Assembly (NCBI RefSeq): GCF_000002995.4
Contig: NW_025062475.1
Span: 434,001-498,000 of the forward strand
Source of the DNA: Brugia malayi
Lineage: Eukaryota; Nematoda; Chromadorea; Rhabditida; Onchocercidae
DNA length: 64,000 nucleotides
Direction: 5' to 3'
The notes beneath the pieces are model-generated. The model saw nothing but the letters and a program-made list of their open reading frames with translations, was not told where the DNA came from and did not search any database. Shown here in pieces: positions 28,819 through 39,879 of this stretch; within the stretch, counting starts at the first letter, position 1, and every line of letters begins with the position of its first letter. The position numbers and the translations under genes were made by a program.

Positions 28819-31800
28819 ATGTCAAGCCACATTATCGCAAGCTTTCAACCGGCAAAGGAAAGGTTAGTCAGCCTTCTTAAAGAAGTAAATCAACTGGAGA
28901 TCAAATCTCCAGATCCAAGTATGACAATAGAAGAAAAGGAAGATTTTTATGTGATAAGAAAAAGAGTATTAGAAGATAAACTTCGAAGAATCCAATTATG
29001 CGTAACTACGCTTGAATCTATCAACGATAAATGGTTCACATATACTCAACAAATCGTCACGATGAAAAGAAGAGAAGAAGAGGAAGAAAAATACAAAACA
29101 GTAACAGAAGGTGACCAAGGAATATTTCAATTATTACACGAAGGAAAGGAAGCTGTAATAACACTGACAATGCACAAGGATGAAGTCGACCAAAACTTAA
29201 AACAACTCTCAAAGGAGTTGACGAACAAACAAACAAAAGAAGAAGCAAAATTTACTCTTTCTTCAAATACTAATGTAAATCTTCCTCATTTATCGCTCCC
29301 TACTTTCGATGGAGACCCTAGACAATGGCGACAATTTTGGAGCAGTTTTAACGCAGCAGTTCACACACAAGCGATTCCAGAAATACAAAAATTGAATTAC
29401 TTGTACTCATGTCTTAAAGGAAAGGCTCTACAAGCAATATCTGGATATGATATAGCTCCAGAGAATTATGAAGTCATCAGAAAACTGCTCAATGAAAAAT
29501 ATGGCGATCACTCAATAGTAACAACATTACTATACAACGAACTCCAATCAATTAAACGAAATGAAAGAGAATGGATTGGAACAATTGAAAATATAGAACG
29601 AGTACTACGCCAGTTAGAAGCTCTAGGAGAAAGCCTCGAACATTCAAATATTGAAATCTTGATCGAGAGCAAGTTGCCATTATGGATATTAAATAAAATA
29701 TATAAACACAAGAAGAAAGACATGCCTTGGTCAATTCTCAAACTAAGAAACTTTTTAACAAGTTTAGTTAATGTGAATGAACAGATTAGAAACTGTCAAC
29801 ATTCACTCACTCAACTCAATATTAAATCTACAATTACCAAACCGGAACAAAAACAACGATACAATCCCGGAGGAACTTCAGCATTGTTGACAATAAAAGA
29901 TAATCAAAATACTTCGAAAACTACAACAACGAAAAGACGACCATGTGTATTCTGCAATCAAGATCATTGGGACAGCGATTGCGTGAACTACACAACTCTC
30001 AATGCGCGGCTTAGTCGTCTCAAAGTATTGAAGAAATGTACTATTTGTCTTAGAGACAGTCACAAAGGACAAAATTGTAATGTCAAAAAACAATGTTTTT
30101 ATTGCAAAAGCTCACATAATAGTGCTTTATGTAATAAAAGGAATTCACTTTCTTTAAACAATACAATATCTCAAAGAAATGAAGAGCAAGAAAGAATTGA
30201 ACCTTCGAAACGAAAGGATTGTTCAACTTCTCTCTACAACTCCACATTATCAACTCGATCCAAACAGACAAAGGAAACCTTACTTTTATGTAAGGAGATA
30301 AAGGTTTTTAATCCATCACAACCTCAACTACAACAAAGTGCTCTTGCATTATTTGATATTGGATCGCAACTCTCCTTCATCTCAAAAAAATTATCACGTC
30401 AATTAAAGTTAACCGAAACAGAAACTCAAATTATGAGAATAGCTCCATTTGGTATGAAAGAACCAAAATCATGTCCCACTGCTCGCATACAACTAAATGT
30501 GCTAACTACCGAAAGCGAAATCATACAACTACAAGCAAATATAATTGATTATCTAACAAACGAATTGCAGGTAGTGGAGACATCAAATGAATTTCAAATT
30601 CAAAATTTGACAAATTATTGGAAAAAACCTGACGTATTGATTGGAGCTAACTATTTTTTCAAATTTATTAACCTACGAGAAATCAGGGAATTGAAATCAG
30701 GGCATATGTTGGTACAATCAAAAGTTGGTCCAATGATTGCTGGAAGTGGAGATATTAAGAAACTTTGTAAGAACGAATTATATCCTAAAGAAGTAGTATA
30801 TTCTACAAACGTCAATATTAACTCGGAGCTAGAAAAATTTTGGAAATTAGAGACGATTGGTATCCAAGAATCACCTCAAGATGATGATGATGATCAAGCT
30901 TTAAAGCATTTCAAACGGACCATCATCAAGCAAGGTGGAAGATATCAAGTTTGTTGGCCATGGAAAGACTCCAAACAAAAATTAAGCAATAATTATGGAT
31001 TATGTCTGGGACGATTGAAGAATTTGATCAACCGCCTACGACATAATTCAAATCTCCATTCATATCATCAAATACTTATGGATCAACTACATTCAGGTAT
31101 AATTGAAGAAGTACCTCCAAAGGATGAGGTAGGCGTTATTCATCACTTACCACATCATGAAGTATTAACTCCCAGTAAATCAACAACTAAATTAAGAATA
31201 GTATATGATGCCTCAGCACATCACAAAGGTTTTAAAAGCTTAAATGAAGTACTATATCGAGGTCCAGTAATGTTACCGGATTTAGTTGGAGTAATATTAC
31301 GTTTTCGGATGATGAAAATAGTAATAACCGCTGATATCGAAAAGGCATTTTTACAACTAGAACTACAAAATGAGGAGAGAAATTGTACACGTTTTCTTTG
31401 GTTGGATGATATTGATAAAGAACTAACCAATGAAAATATAAAATGTTACCGATTTAAGAGAGTTCCTTTTGGAATAATATCCTCACCCTTCTTATTAGCA
31501 GCAACATTAAATTACCACCTAGAAAATCATGGTAGTGAATTGGCATGGGAGATAAGAAAGAACTTATACGTAGACAACGTTATTATATCAGCTAATGGAA
31601 CTGAAGAGGCCTTATATAAATATGAAAGAACGAAAGAAATTTTTGGTGAAGCATCGATGAACATAAGAGAATTTCTTTCAAATGACGAAGAATTTAATGA
31701 AAGAATAGCTGAATGCGACCTAAGCCAAACAAACCAGGAAAATTTTCTTGGTCTTAAATGGAACCATGAACGAGATATTATCCGTGTGACACTGAAACCA

Positions 31801-33361
31801 TGGATAGGAAAAAGTTTAACAAAGAGGACTATCCTACAATTCATAGCCTCCCAATACGATCCATTGGGTCTTCTCGTTCCTATAATGATCAAACTTAAAT
31901 TATTCATACAACACTTATGGAAAGAAAACATTCCATGGGATCAATCTTTAAACAAACAGGACGAACAACAGTGGATAAATCTCATCAAAGAATGGCCAAC
32001 AAATATAATAGAGCTGCCAAGATTTATAATGGAAACTTCACAATTAACAGAATTCCATATATTTACTGACGCTTCGAAAGTTGCCTATTCTGCAGCTATT
32101 TATATTCTCAATCATGGATATCAAGACAAATATTCGAATTCATTTTTGATTTATGCTAAATCTCGAATTGCTCCAATTAAAGGTATGTCAATTCCTAGAC
32201 TTGAATTATTATCTGTACTAATTGGAGTAAGAGCAGCTCAGTTCGTATTGAAACAATTAAATCTTGAAAATAATCAAGTTACTTTGTGGACGGATTCAAA
32301 ATGTGTTCTTTACTGGATACAGAATTATACAAAGCTGCTTCCCAGATTTATACAAAATCGCATCGAAGAAATAAGGAAATCTAACTTCGAATTAAATTAC
32401 ATACCAAGTGATCAAAATCCAGCAGATATAGCCACCAAAGGAGTATCACCACTTAAACTCCAAAATTGTAAACAATGGTGGAAAGGACCTCGATGGTTGG
32501 AACTCAAGAAATCTGAATGGCCAAAGTGCAAACTTCGCTATTCAGGAAACGATGAATTTGCAGAAGCAATTGCTTTGAATTTGTCAAAGATGACTCAAAC
32601 TTTTATAAGGAATACAATTGAATTTATTGACGTATGTCGCTTCAGCAGTTGGACAAAACTAGTTCGAGTAACTGTTTGGACTTTTAGATTTATTAAACAA
32701 ACCTGCAAAAGGAAATTAGTGTGGCTAGAACCATTATCCGTAAAAAATAAATATATGACTAAAGTTGATTACGATATAGCAGAGACTATGCTGATCAGAC
32801 AGGCCCAATCGCGATTGCTAACGGAGGACGAAAAGGAAAAATGGAATCTATATCTAGATGAAAGTGATAACTTATGGAAATTAAGGAGCCGACTGGAAAA
32901 TTCAGAATTAATGGACGAAAGCAAATATCCTATATATTTACCGGATCATAATTATACTACTGACCTTATTATTCTACACAAGCATAATGAATTATATCAC
33001 GCAGGTATTGCACATACGTTATCTGAATTAAGACGAAAATATTGGATACCGAGAGGAAGAGCTGCTGTAAAACGAATTATAAACCTATGCTGTTATTGCA
33101 TTCGCTGGAAAGCTAAACCGTTTAAACTGCCAGCGATGCCAAGTTTACCAGAAACACGAGTAAAACGATCCAGGACCTTCGAACAAGTCGGCCTTGATTA
33201 TATGGGTCCTCTTTCAGTCAAATCTAATACTGGTCTAGTCAAAAGATGGATAGCACTTTTTACGTGCTTCACTACCAGAGCAGTTCATCTTGAAATGGCG
33301 GAGAATTTATCTGCCGAGAATTTTTCGCATGTTTTAAGAAGATTTATCGCTCGACGTGGAT
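28819..33361 (+). CDS. BEL/Pao gag-pol polyprotein, interrupted within integrase
   Basis: Retrotransposon polyprotein; the first ATG is at 28819, just past the primer site. Approximate residues: coiled gag region 1-150; DUF1759-like capsid part from [11 protein letters not shown] (about 160); CCHC-like knuckles [13 protein letters not shown] and [13 protein letters not shown] (375-430); aspartic protease motif [10 protein letters not shown] (about 510, DIG instead of DSG); reverse transcriptase with [21 protein letters not shown] and catalytic box YVDN (about 800-930); RNase H FTDAS (about 1080) and WTDSK (about 1155); integrase zinc H-H-C-C in [22 protein letters not shown] (about 1390-1430); first integrase Asp in GLDYMGPL (about 1457). 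Coding stops after ARRG because the nested inverted LTR starts at 33362, adding two foreign codons and a TGA. The remaining integrase is at 36873 onward, in frame. Confidence 0.95.
33357..33361. repeat. Target-site duplication TGGAT (left of nested copy)
   Basis: Last five pol bases before the inverted LTR. The same TGGAT is at 36873-36877, immediately after the nested copy. It shows a genuine integrase-mediated insertion into the outer element. Confidence 0.94.
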
Positions 33362-33907
33362 TGTCGTGAAAGGTTCGCCTGGTTGATATTCGAATAATTG
33401 CAATACAGTAGGAAGATTAATAAACCTTTATTTTCCGAAAATGTATTATTAATAAACTGAGCAATAAAAAAGAGAATTTAAAATAAAAAAGAAGAAAGGA
33501 GGAATTGAGGTTGGTTGACAAAGGAGTAGTCGACAACAATGACAATGATCACCCCTCTTTGTTTATTAGAATTGAATTTATATGAGTGAGGATTGGGTGT
33601 GTCTAAGATAAAATCACATGTGTAAAGAATTTAAAGTGTTTACAAAGAAGATATTAAAATGAAAGCTAATTTCAATTTTACATAAAAATCATACGTGTGA
33701 AGAATTGGAAGTGTTTACAACGAAGAGATTAAAATGAAAGCTAATTTCAATTTTACAGAAAAAATTACATGCATGAAGAATTGGATGTGTTTACAAAAAG
33801 GAGATTAAAATTACATGTGTGAATTGTTTACAATTTAAAAAAAGGAGAGATGATTTATGATACTTTGAAATTGGTTAGAAGTTTTCGCGAAATAATTATT
33901 CGCGACA
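33362..33907 (-). repeat. 3' LTR of nested copy
   Basis: Reverse complement of the family LTR: starts TGTCGTGAAAGGTTCGCCTG and ends TTATTCGCGACA. It carries the long (three-unit) form of the internal roughly 75-bp tandem repeat. It shares with its partner at 36327-36872 a variant near 33480-33510 (AAATAAAAAAGAAGAAAGGA) not seen in the outer LTRs. One difference inside the terminal 25 bases (TTCGCC versus TTTGCC). Confidence 0.94.
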
Positions 33908-33932
33908 CTCCCAAAGGGGGAGAGAAATTGTT

Positions 33933-35192
33933 TTAAGATGTAATTTTGAAAGAGTGATTTTGAGGTATATAGCTAAATGTACGGAGTTTAATAGGTGGGA
34001 TTTCTTCTTTAGTTAAGAATTGAGTGTGTGGTGATTCTGTAGGGAGAGTAATGATGGTAGTTTGATTTGAATTTCGTTTTGAAGTATTACAAAGAAGAGA
34101 TTGAACTAATTTAAATTTACACTTAATAATAACTAAAATAGTTAATATTGTCACGATAATTATACTGATAAAAATCAATTTCCAATGTGTTATCACGTTT
34201 TCAAATTCTTCTTCTATCGGTAAAACAATTTCATTGAACTCCTTTTCCATTTGTTTGATAATTTCTTCTCCTTCTTCAGAGATTTCTTGCCAAAAGAGTT
34301 CATCCTTTATTTGATGTGGTATTGAATTAATTGTTTTTTGAGTTTGAGCTAAGATTTCCAATTCTGCATTAATTCTCTCAATTTCAAACTTACTTATTAA
34401 ATCTCCTTTGAATTCGATATTTTCGATTGTTGATTGTTCTGATTTGCAAGGAGCCACCATCAAATTTCCGTTAACTCTTTTAGCTATCACATCATTTCTT
34501 TGAAGTATTAGTTTCGTGGCAAGGGTAGGATTGCTGATTGATAGCCATTTGATCAAAAGCAATAAGTTATTTCTGTTTTGGCAACTTCTCTGCTGTGTTT
34601 CTTTGAGTTGTTGAAGGAATTCTTGTCTTAGTGAATCAGAAAGGTATTGAAGTTTTACGTTTTCAGGATCGTACTTTCTATCCGGAGACTTTTCCATCAT
34701 TAATAGTTTGTTTGTTACTCTTCGTTTGAATTTTGTAGTAGAGTTCGAGTCATCTTCAACGTCTAGTTCAATAACTATATCGCCCTGCATTAAAATTGGA
34801 GAGATGAATTTACAATTTTTGGTGTTTAATATAGGGGGATTTTTATCAATTATAAGCGATGCTTGTATCTCATCGATGATGAAGTGGTTGTTATACTTTG
34901 TAGCCTTGAATCTTCCGATCTTTCGATATAAACAATGATTGGTCGTATCATTGCTATTCCATATGATAATGCTAGTATTCGTTATGCATTCACCCTTTTG
35001 TGTCAAACAGTCTTTTATATCTTCAAGGTTAGAGACTAACCCTCTTCCATCGTAGATGAGAATTTCTCCTTGAGTTAATATGAAGTTTGAAGTTGATTGA
35101 CAGTTAACTCCTAACCATCCATAGGAGTATTGTATTTCCTTATTCGTTATCCATTGATTAGGAGAAGATTGAATCAGTCCAATTCCGTTCAT
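33933..35192 (-). CDS. Envelope-like C-terminal fragment in nested copy (partial)
   Basis: A 419-codon open frame, by eye identical in protein to the last 419 residues of the outer copy's envelope-like region. It includes the C-terminal membrane span WKLIFISIIIVTILTILVII and a polar tail. It begins at an internal Met (NGIGLIQSS) created as the nearest start after the deletion, so it lacks the signal-like N-terminus. It is not in frame with the preceding gag fragment. Without a signal peptide it is unlikely to reach the membrane in the family's usual way. Treat as a relic. Confidence 0.85.
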   Translation of the reverse strand: MNGIGLIQSSPNQWITNKEIQYSYGWLGVNCQSTSNFILTQGEILIYDGRGLVSNLEDIKDCLTQKGECITNTSIIIWNSNDTTNHCLYRKIGRFKATKYNNHFIIDEIQASLIIDKNPPILNTKNCKFISPILMQGDIVIELDVEDDSNSTTKFKRRVTNKLLMMEKSPDRKYDPENVKLQYLSDSLRQEFLQQLKETQQRSCQNRNNLLLLIKWLSISNPTLATKLILQRNDVIAKRVNGNLMVAPCKSEQSTIENIEFKGDLISKFEIERINAELEILAQTQKTINSIPHQIKDELFWQEISEEGEEIIKQMEKEFNEIVLPIEEEFENVITHWKLIFISIIIVTILTILVIIKCKFKLVQSLLCNTSKRNSNQTTIITLPTESPHTQFLTKEEIPPIKLRTFSYIPQNHSFKITS

Positions 35193-36318
35193 TTGTTTTC
35201 GAAGTATTTTGATTATCTTTTATTGTCGACAATGCTGAAGTTCCTCCGGGATTGTATCGTTGTTTTTGTTCCGGTTTGGTAATTGTAGATTTAATATTGA
35301 GTTGAGTGAGTGAATGTTGACAGTTTCTAATCTGTTCATTCACATTAACTAAACTTGTTAAAAAGTTTCTTAGTTTGAGAATTGACCAAGGCATGTCTTT
35401 CTTCTTGTGTTTATATATTTTATTTAATATCCATAATGGCAACTTGCTCTCGATCAAGATTTCAATATTTGAATGTTCGAGGCTTTCTCCTAGAGCTTCT
35501 AACTGGCGTAGTACTCGTTCTATATTTTCAATTGTTCCAATCCATTCTCTTTCATTTCGTTTAATTGATTGGAGTTCGTTGTATAGTAATGTTGTTACTA
35601 TTGAGTGATCGCCATATTTTTCATTGAGCAGTTTTCTGATGACTTCATAATTCTCTGGAGCTATATCATATCCAGATATTGCTTGTAGAGCCTTTCCTTT
35701 AAGACATGAGTACAAGTAATTCAATTTTTGTATTTCTGGAATCGCTTGTGTGTGAACTGCTGCGTTAAAACTGCTCCAAAATTGTCGCCATTGTCTAGGG
35801 TCTCCATCGAAAGTAGGGAGCGATAAATGAGGAAGATTTACATTAGTATTTGAAGAAAGAGTAAATTTTGCTTCTTCTTTTGTTTGTTTGTTCGTCAACT
35901 CCTTTGAGAGTTGTTTTAAGTTTTGGTCGACTTCATCCTTGTGCATTGTCAGTGTTATTACAGCTTCCTTTCCTTCGTGTAATAATTGAAATATTCCTTG
36001 GTCACCTTCTGTTACTGTTTTGTATTTTTCTTCCTCTTCTTCTCTTCTTTTCATCGTGACGATTTGTTGAGTATATGTGAACCATTTATCGTTGATAGAT
36101 TCAAGCGTAGTTACGCATAATTGGATTCTTCGAAGTTTATCTTCTAATACTCTTTTTCTTATCACATAAAAATCTTCCTTTTCTTCTATTGTCATACTTG
36201 GATCTGGAGATTTGATCTCCAGTTGATTTACTTCTTTAAGAAGGCTGACTAACCTTTCCTTTGCCGGTTGAAAGCTTGCGATAATGTGGCTTGACATGTT
36301 CCCGGCTCGTGGCACCAA
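35158..36318 (-). CDS. Gag N-terminal fragment in nested copy (partial)
   Basis: Starts just after the inverted primer site; the true Met is probably at about 36297. It matches the outer gag residue for residue up to DNQNTSKT, with one seen change (TSALS versus TSALL). Then it crosses the deletion junction into a short out-of-frame tail (NERNWTDSIFS) overlapping the start of the envelope relic. The zinc knuckles and protease are lost. It keeps the DUF1759-like capsid region. Confidence 0.88.
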   Translation of the reverse strand: MVPRAGNMSSHIIASFQPAKERLVSLLKEVNQLEIKSPDPSMTIEEKEDFYVIRKRVLEDKLRRIQLCVTTLESINDKWFTYTQQIVTMKRREEEEEKYKTVTEGDQGIFQLLHEGKEAVITLTMHKDEVDQNLKQLSKELTNKQTKEEAKFTLSSNTNVNLPHLSLPTFDGDPRQWRQFWSSFNAAVHTQAIPEIQKLNYLYSCLKGKALQAISGYDIAPENYEVIRKLLNEKYGDHSIVTTLLYNELQSIKRNEREWIGTIENIERVLRQLEALGESLEHSNIEILIESKLPLWILNKIYKHKKKDMPWSILKLRNFLTSLVNVNEQIRNCQHSLTQLNIKSTITKPEQKQRYNPGGTSALSTIKDNQNTSKTNERNWTDSIFS

Positions 36319-36326
36319 TAAATATT

Positions 36327-36872
36327 TGTCGTGAAAGGTTTGCCTGGTTGATATTCGAATAATTGCAATACAGTAGGAAGATTAATAAACCTTTATTTTC
36401 CGAAAATGTATTATTAATAAACTGAGCAATAAAAAAGAGAATTTAAAATAAAAAAGAAGAAAGGAGGAATTGAGGTTGGTTGACAAAGGAGTAGTCGACA
36501 ACAATGACAATGATCACCCCTCTTTGTTTATTAGAATTGAATTTATATGAGTGAGGATTGGGTGTGTCTAAGATAAAATCACATGTGTAAAGAATTTAAA
36601 GTGTTTACAAAGAAGATATTAAAATGAAAGCTAATTTCAATTTTACATAAAAATCATACGTGTGAAGAATTGGAAGTGTTTACAACGAAGAGATTAAAAT
36701 GAAAGCTAATTTCAATTTTACAGAAAAAATTACATGCATGAAGAATTGGATGTGTTTACAAAAAGGAGATTAAAATTACATGTGTGAATTGTTTACAATT
36801 TTAAAAAAGGAGAGATGATTTATGATACTTTGAAATTGGTTAGAAGTTTTCGCGAAATAATTATTCGCGACA
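36327..36872 (-). repeat. 5' LTR of nested copy
   Basis: Starts TGTCGTGAAAGGTTTGCCTG and ends TTCGCGACA, followed directly by the duplicated TGGAT at 36873-36877. 546 bp, same internal three-unit form as its partner LTR. Confidence 0.94.
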
Positions 36873-39309
36873 TGGATATCCAAAATTAATATTAAGCGAT
36901 AATGCAAGCCAATTTCAACTGGTATTCAAAATCATTATGGAAGAAAACGCTAACTTTTTGGCTACAAAGGGTATGATATGGAAAAATACTATACCAAGAG
37001 CACCATGGGGGGGTGGTGTATATGAAAGACTTATAGGACTCACAAAAAGGGCATTAAGAAGAGCAATAGGAAGAAAACTTCTAAAGGAAGGAGAATTAAT
37101 AACATTAATAGTTGAAATAGAAGGAATCCTTAATACCCGTCCATTAACTTATGTAGGGTTTGACGACTACAGAATCATTCGTCCAATTGATTTTATATCA
37201 CCTATGGCTTCATTAGATCTACCAATAAATTATGATAGTGACCAAGATGAATATACCCCTTATACAATAAAGACTAAAGATAAATTAGTCAAGTATTGGA
37301 CTACCACTCTTAACACATTAGATGTCTTTTGGAAGTTGTGGAAAGAAGAATATTTTACAAGTCTTAGAGAACGCACACAAAGAGAATTAAAATCACCTAG
37401 AATAATAGAAAAAAGAGTACCACATGAAAATGAGATAGTATTATTAAATGAACCAGAAATACCTCGTGGTGTATGGAAATTGGCAAGGATAATAAAAATT
37501 AATCGAGGATGGGATGGAAAAATAAGGAGTGCAACAATACAATTACCGAATGGAAAACAAATCGATCGATCAATAAATATGCTTTATCCTATGGAAATAG
37601 ATGCTACTGAAGATAAAGAAGAAAAAGTGGAAGATGAACCAGAAGAACCCATTGCTCGACGAACCAGAAGTGCTAAAAAATCACAAACTACAATCTACGC
37701 TAAGGACTGGTCTAATCTTTTGATAAAAACTTTATCATTAATAACGATGATGTCATTAATACCAAGACAGGTATTAGCTAACAATAGCTGTAATTGGATT
37801 ACTGGAGTACCCTTTAATATTCCTGAAAAATGGAATTGTGAAGAAATTATTCACAAAAATGCTACATATCACAAAGTGGATGTGTACACACGCACCCATG
37901 TAAGAATACCAGCTATAAAATGCAGCAACATTACACGGACTGTATGCACGAAAGCCTTTCTCAGAATATCGCTATCGGTAGTGTCAGACCATACGTCTAC
38001 TACCGCAACTTCTTCACAATTCTGCAGATATTTAAATATTCGAAAACAAATGAACGGAATTGGACTGATTCAATCTTCTCCTAATCAATGGATAACGAAT
38101 AAGGAAATACAATACTCCTATGGATGGTTAGGAGTTAACTGTCAATCAACTTCAAACTTCATATTAACTCAAGGAGAAATTCTCATCTACGATGGAAGAG
38201 GGTTAGTCTCTAACCTTGAAGATATAAAAGACTGTTTGACACAAAAGGGTGAATGCATAACGAATACTAGCATTATCATATGGAATAGCAATGATACGAC
38301 CAATCATTGTTTATATCGAAAGATCGGAAGATTCAAGGCTACAAAGTATAACAACCACTTCATCATCGATGAGATACAAGCATCGCTTATAATTGATAAA
38401 AATCCCCCTATATTAAACACCAAAAATTGTAAATTCATCTCTCCAATTTTAATGCAGGGCGATATAGTTATTGAACTAGACGTTGAAGATGACTCGAACT
38501 CTACTACAAAATTCAAACGAAGAGTAACAAACAAACTATTAATGATGGAAAAGTCTCCGGATAGAAAGTACGATCCTGAAAACGTAAAACTTCAATACCT
38601 TTCTGATTCACTAAGACAAGAATTCCTTCAACAACTCAAAGAAACACAGCAGAGAAGTTGCCAAAACAGAAATAACTTATTGCTTTTGATCAAATGGCTA
38701 TCAATCAGCAATCCTACCCTTGCCACGAAACTAATACTTCAAAGAAATGATGTGATAGCTAAAAGAGTTAACGGAAATTTGATGGTGGCTCCTTGCAAAT
38801 CAGAACAATCAACAATCGAAAATATCGAATTCAAAGGAGATTTAATAAGTAAGTTTGAAATTGAGAGAATTAATGCAGAATTGGAAATCTTAGCTCAAAC
38901 TCAAAAAACAATTAATTCAATACCACATCAAATAAAGGATGAACTCTTTTGGCAAGAAATCTCTGAAGAAGGAGAAGAAATTATCAAACAAATGGAAAAG
39001 GAGTTCAATGAAATTGTTTTACCGATAGAAGAAGAATTTGAAAACGTGATAACACATTGGAAATTGATTTTTATCAGTATAATTATCGTGACAATATTAA
39101 CTATTTTAGTTATTATTAAGTGTAAATTTAAATTAGTTCAATCTCTTCTTTGTAATACTTCAAAACGAAATTCAAATCAAACTACCATCATTACTCTCCC
39201 TACAGAATCACCACACACTCAATTCTTAACTAAAGAAGAAATCCCACCTATTAAACTCCGTACATTTAGCTATATACCTCAAAATCACTCTTTCAAAATT
39301 ACATCTTAA
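36873..39309 (+). CDS. BEL/Pao integrase remainder plus envelope-like glycoprotein region
   Basis: Continuation of the outer polyprotein after the nested insertion. The left end holds the second integrase Asp (LILSDNAS, about 36885-36910) and the catalytic Glu (GVYERLIGLTKRALRRAIG, about 37015). A DUF5641-like tail follows (VVLLNEPEIPRGVWKLARI-like block at about 37440-37490). The same frame then runs, with no stop, into an envelope-like region from about 37720. This has a hydrophobic signal-like segment (LIKTLSLITMMSLIPRQVLA), a Cys-rich ectodomain with several N-X-S/T sites, a C-terminal membrane span (LIFISIIIVTILTILVII, about 39065-39115) and a tail of about 60 residues ending at TAA 39307-39309. 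Known envelope-bearing BEL/Pao elements exist in nematodes. The exact fold class cannot be told by eye. As it stands this half is separated from its start by the nested element. Confidence 0.88.
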
Positions 39310-39334
39310 AACAATTTCTCTCCCCCTTTGGGAG

Positions 39335-39879
39335 TGTCGCGAATAATTATTTCGCGAAAACTTCTAACCAATTTCAAAGTATCATAAATCATCTCTCCTT
39401 TTTTTAAATTGTAAACAATTCACACATGTAATTTTAATCTCCTTTTTGTAAACACATCCAATTCTTCATGCATGTAATTTTTTCTGTAAAATTGAAATTA
39501 GCTTTCATTTTAATCTCTTCGTTGTAAACACTTCCAATTCTTCACACGTATGATTTTTATGTAAAATTGAAATTAGCTTTCATTTTAATATCTTCTTTGT
39601 AAACACTTTAAATTCTTTACACATGTGATTTTATCTTAGACACACCCAATCCTCACTCATATAAATTCAATTCTAATAAACAAAGAGGGGTGATCATTGT
39701 CATTGTTGTCGACTACTCCTTTGTCAACCAAACTCAATTCCTCCGGTCTTATTTTTATTATAAATTCTCTTTTTTATTGCTCAGTTTATTAATAATACAT
39801 TTTCGGAAAATAAAAGTTTATTAATCTTCCTACTGTATTGCAATTATTCGAATATCAACCAGGCAAACCTTTCACGACA
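39335..39879 (+). repeat. 3' LTR of outer element (545 bp, long form)
   Basis: Begins TGTCGCGAATAATTATTTCG after CTCCCCCTTTGGGAG and ends CTTTCACGACA. It contains three partly diverged copies of a roughly 75-bp unit (each with TGTAAACAC..AATTCTT and ATTGAAATTAGCTTTCATTT). The 5' LTR has two. It is followed by the AATCT duplication at 39880-39884. Confidence 0.95.

Larger units (their letters stand above)
33362..36872 (-). mobile_element. Nested, internally deleted BEL/Pao copy (inverted)
   Basis: A 3.5-kb non-autonomous derivative on the minus strand: LTR 36327-36872, primer site, gag N-terminal half, a deletion junction at 35195-35203, C-terminal half of the envelope-like region, LTR 33362-33907. 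The rest of gag, all of pol and the start of env (about 4.6 kb compared with the outer copy) are missing. Its LTRs are both 546 bp and differ at about one base that I could see (CAATTTAAAA versus CAATTTTAAA). The insertion is recent and must have used proteins supplied by another copy. Confidence 0.95.
28320..39879 (+). mobile_element. BEL/Pao LTR retrotransposon (outer copy) carrying a nested inverted copy
   Basis: Structure: LTR 28320-28789, primer site 28799, gag-pol, nested inverted element 33362-36872, rest of integrase plus envelope-like region, LTR 39335-39879, all inside a 5-bp AATCT duplication. BEL/Pao assignment rests on the order DUF1759-like gag ([11 protein letters not shown]), CCHC knuckles, DUF1758-like protease ([11 protein letters not shown]), Pao-type reverse transcriptase, RNase H, H2C2 integrase. 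Apart from the nested insertion I find no stop or frameshift, and the frame left of the insertion continues in the frame right of it. The outer copy was therefore probably intact when it was hit. Confidence 0.95.

Noticed and set aside
29057..31931. Several minus-strand frames opposite gag-pol
   Set aside because: Shadows of the retrotransposon polyprotein. The same shadows recur mirrored in the nested copy.
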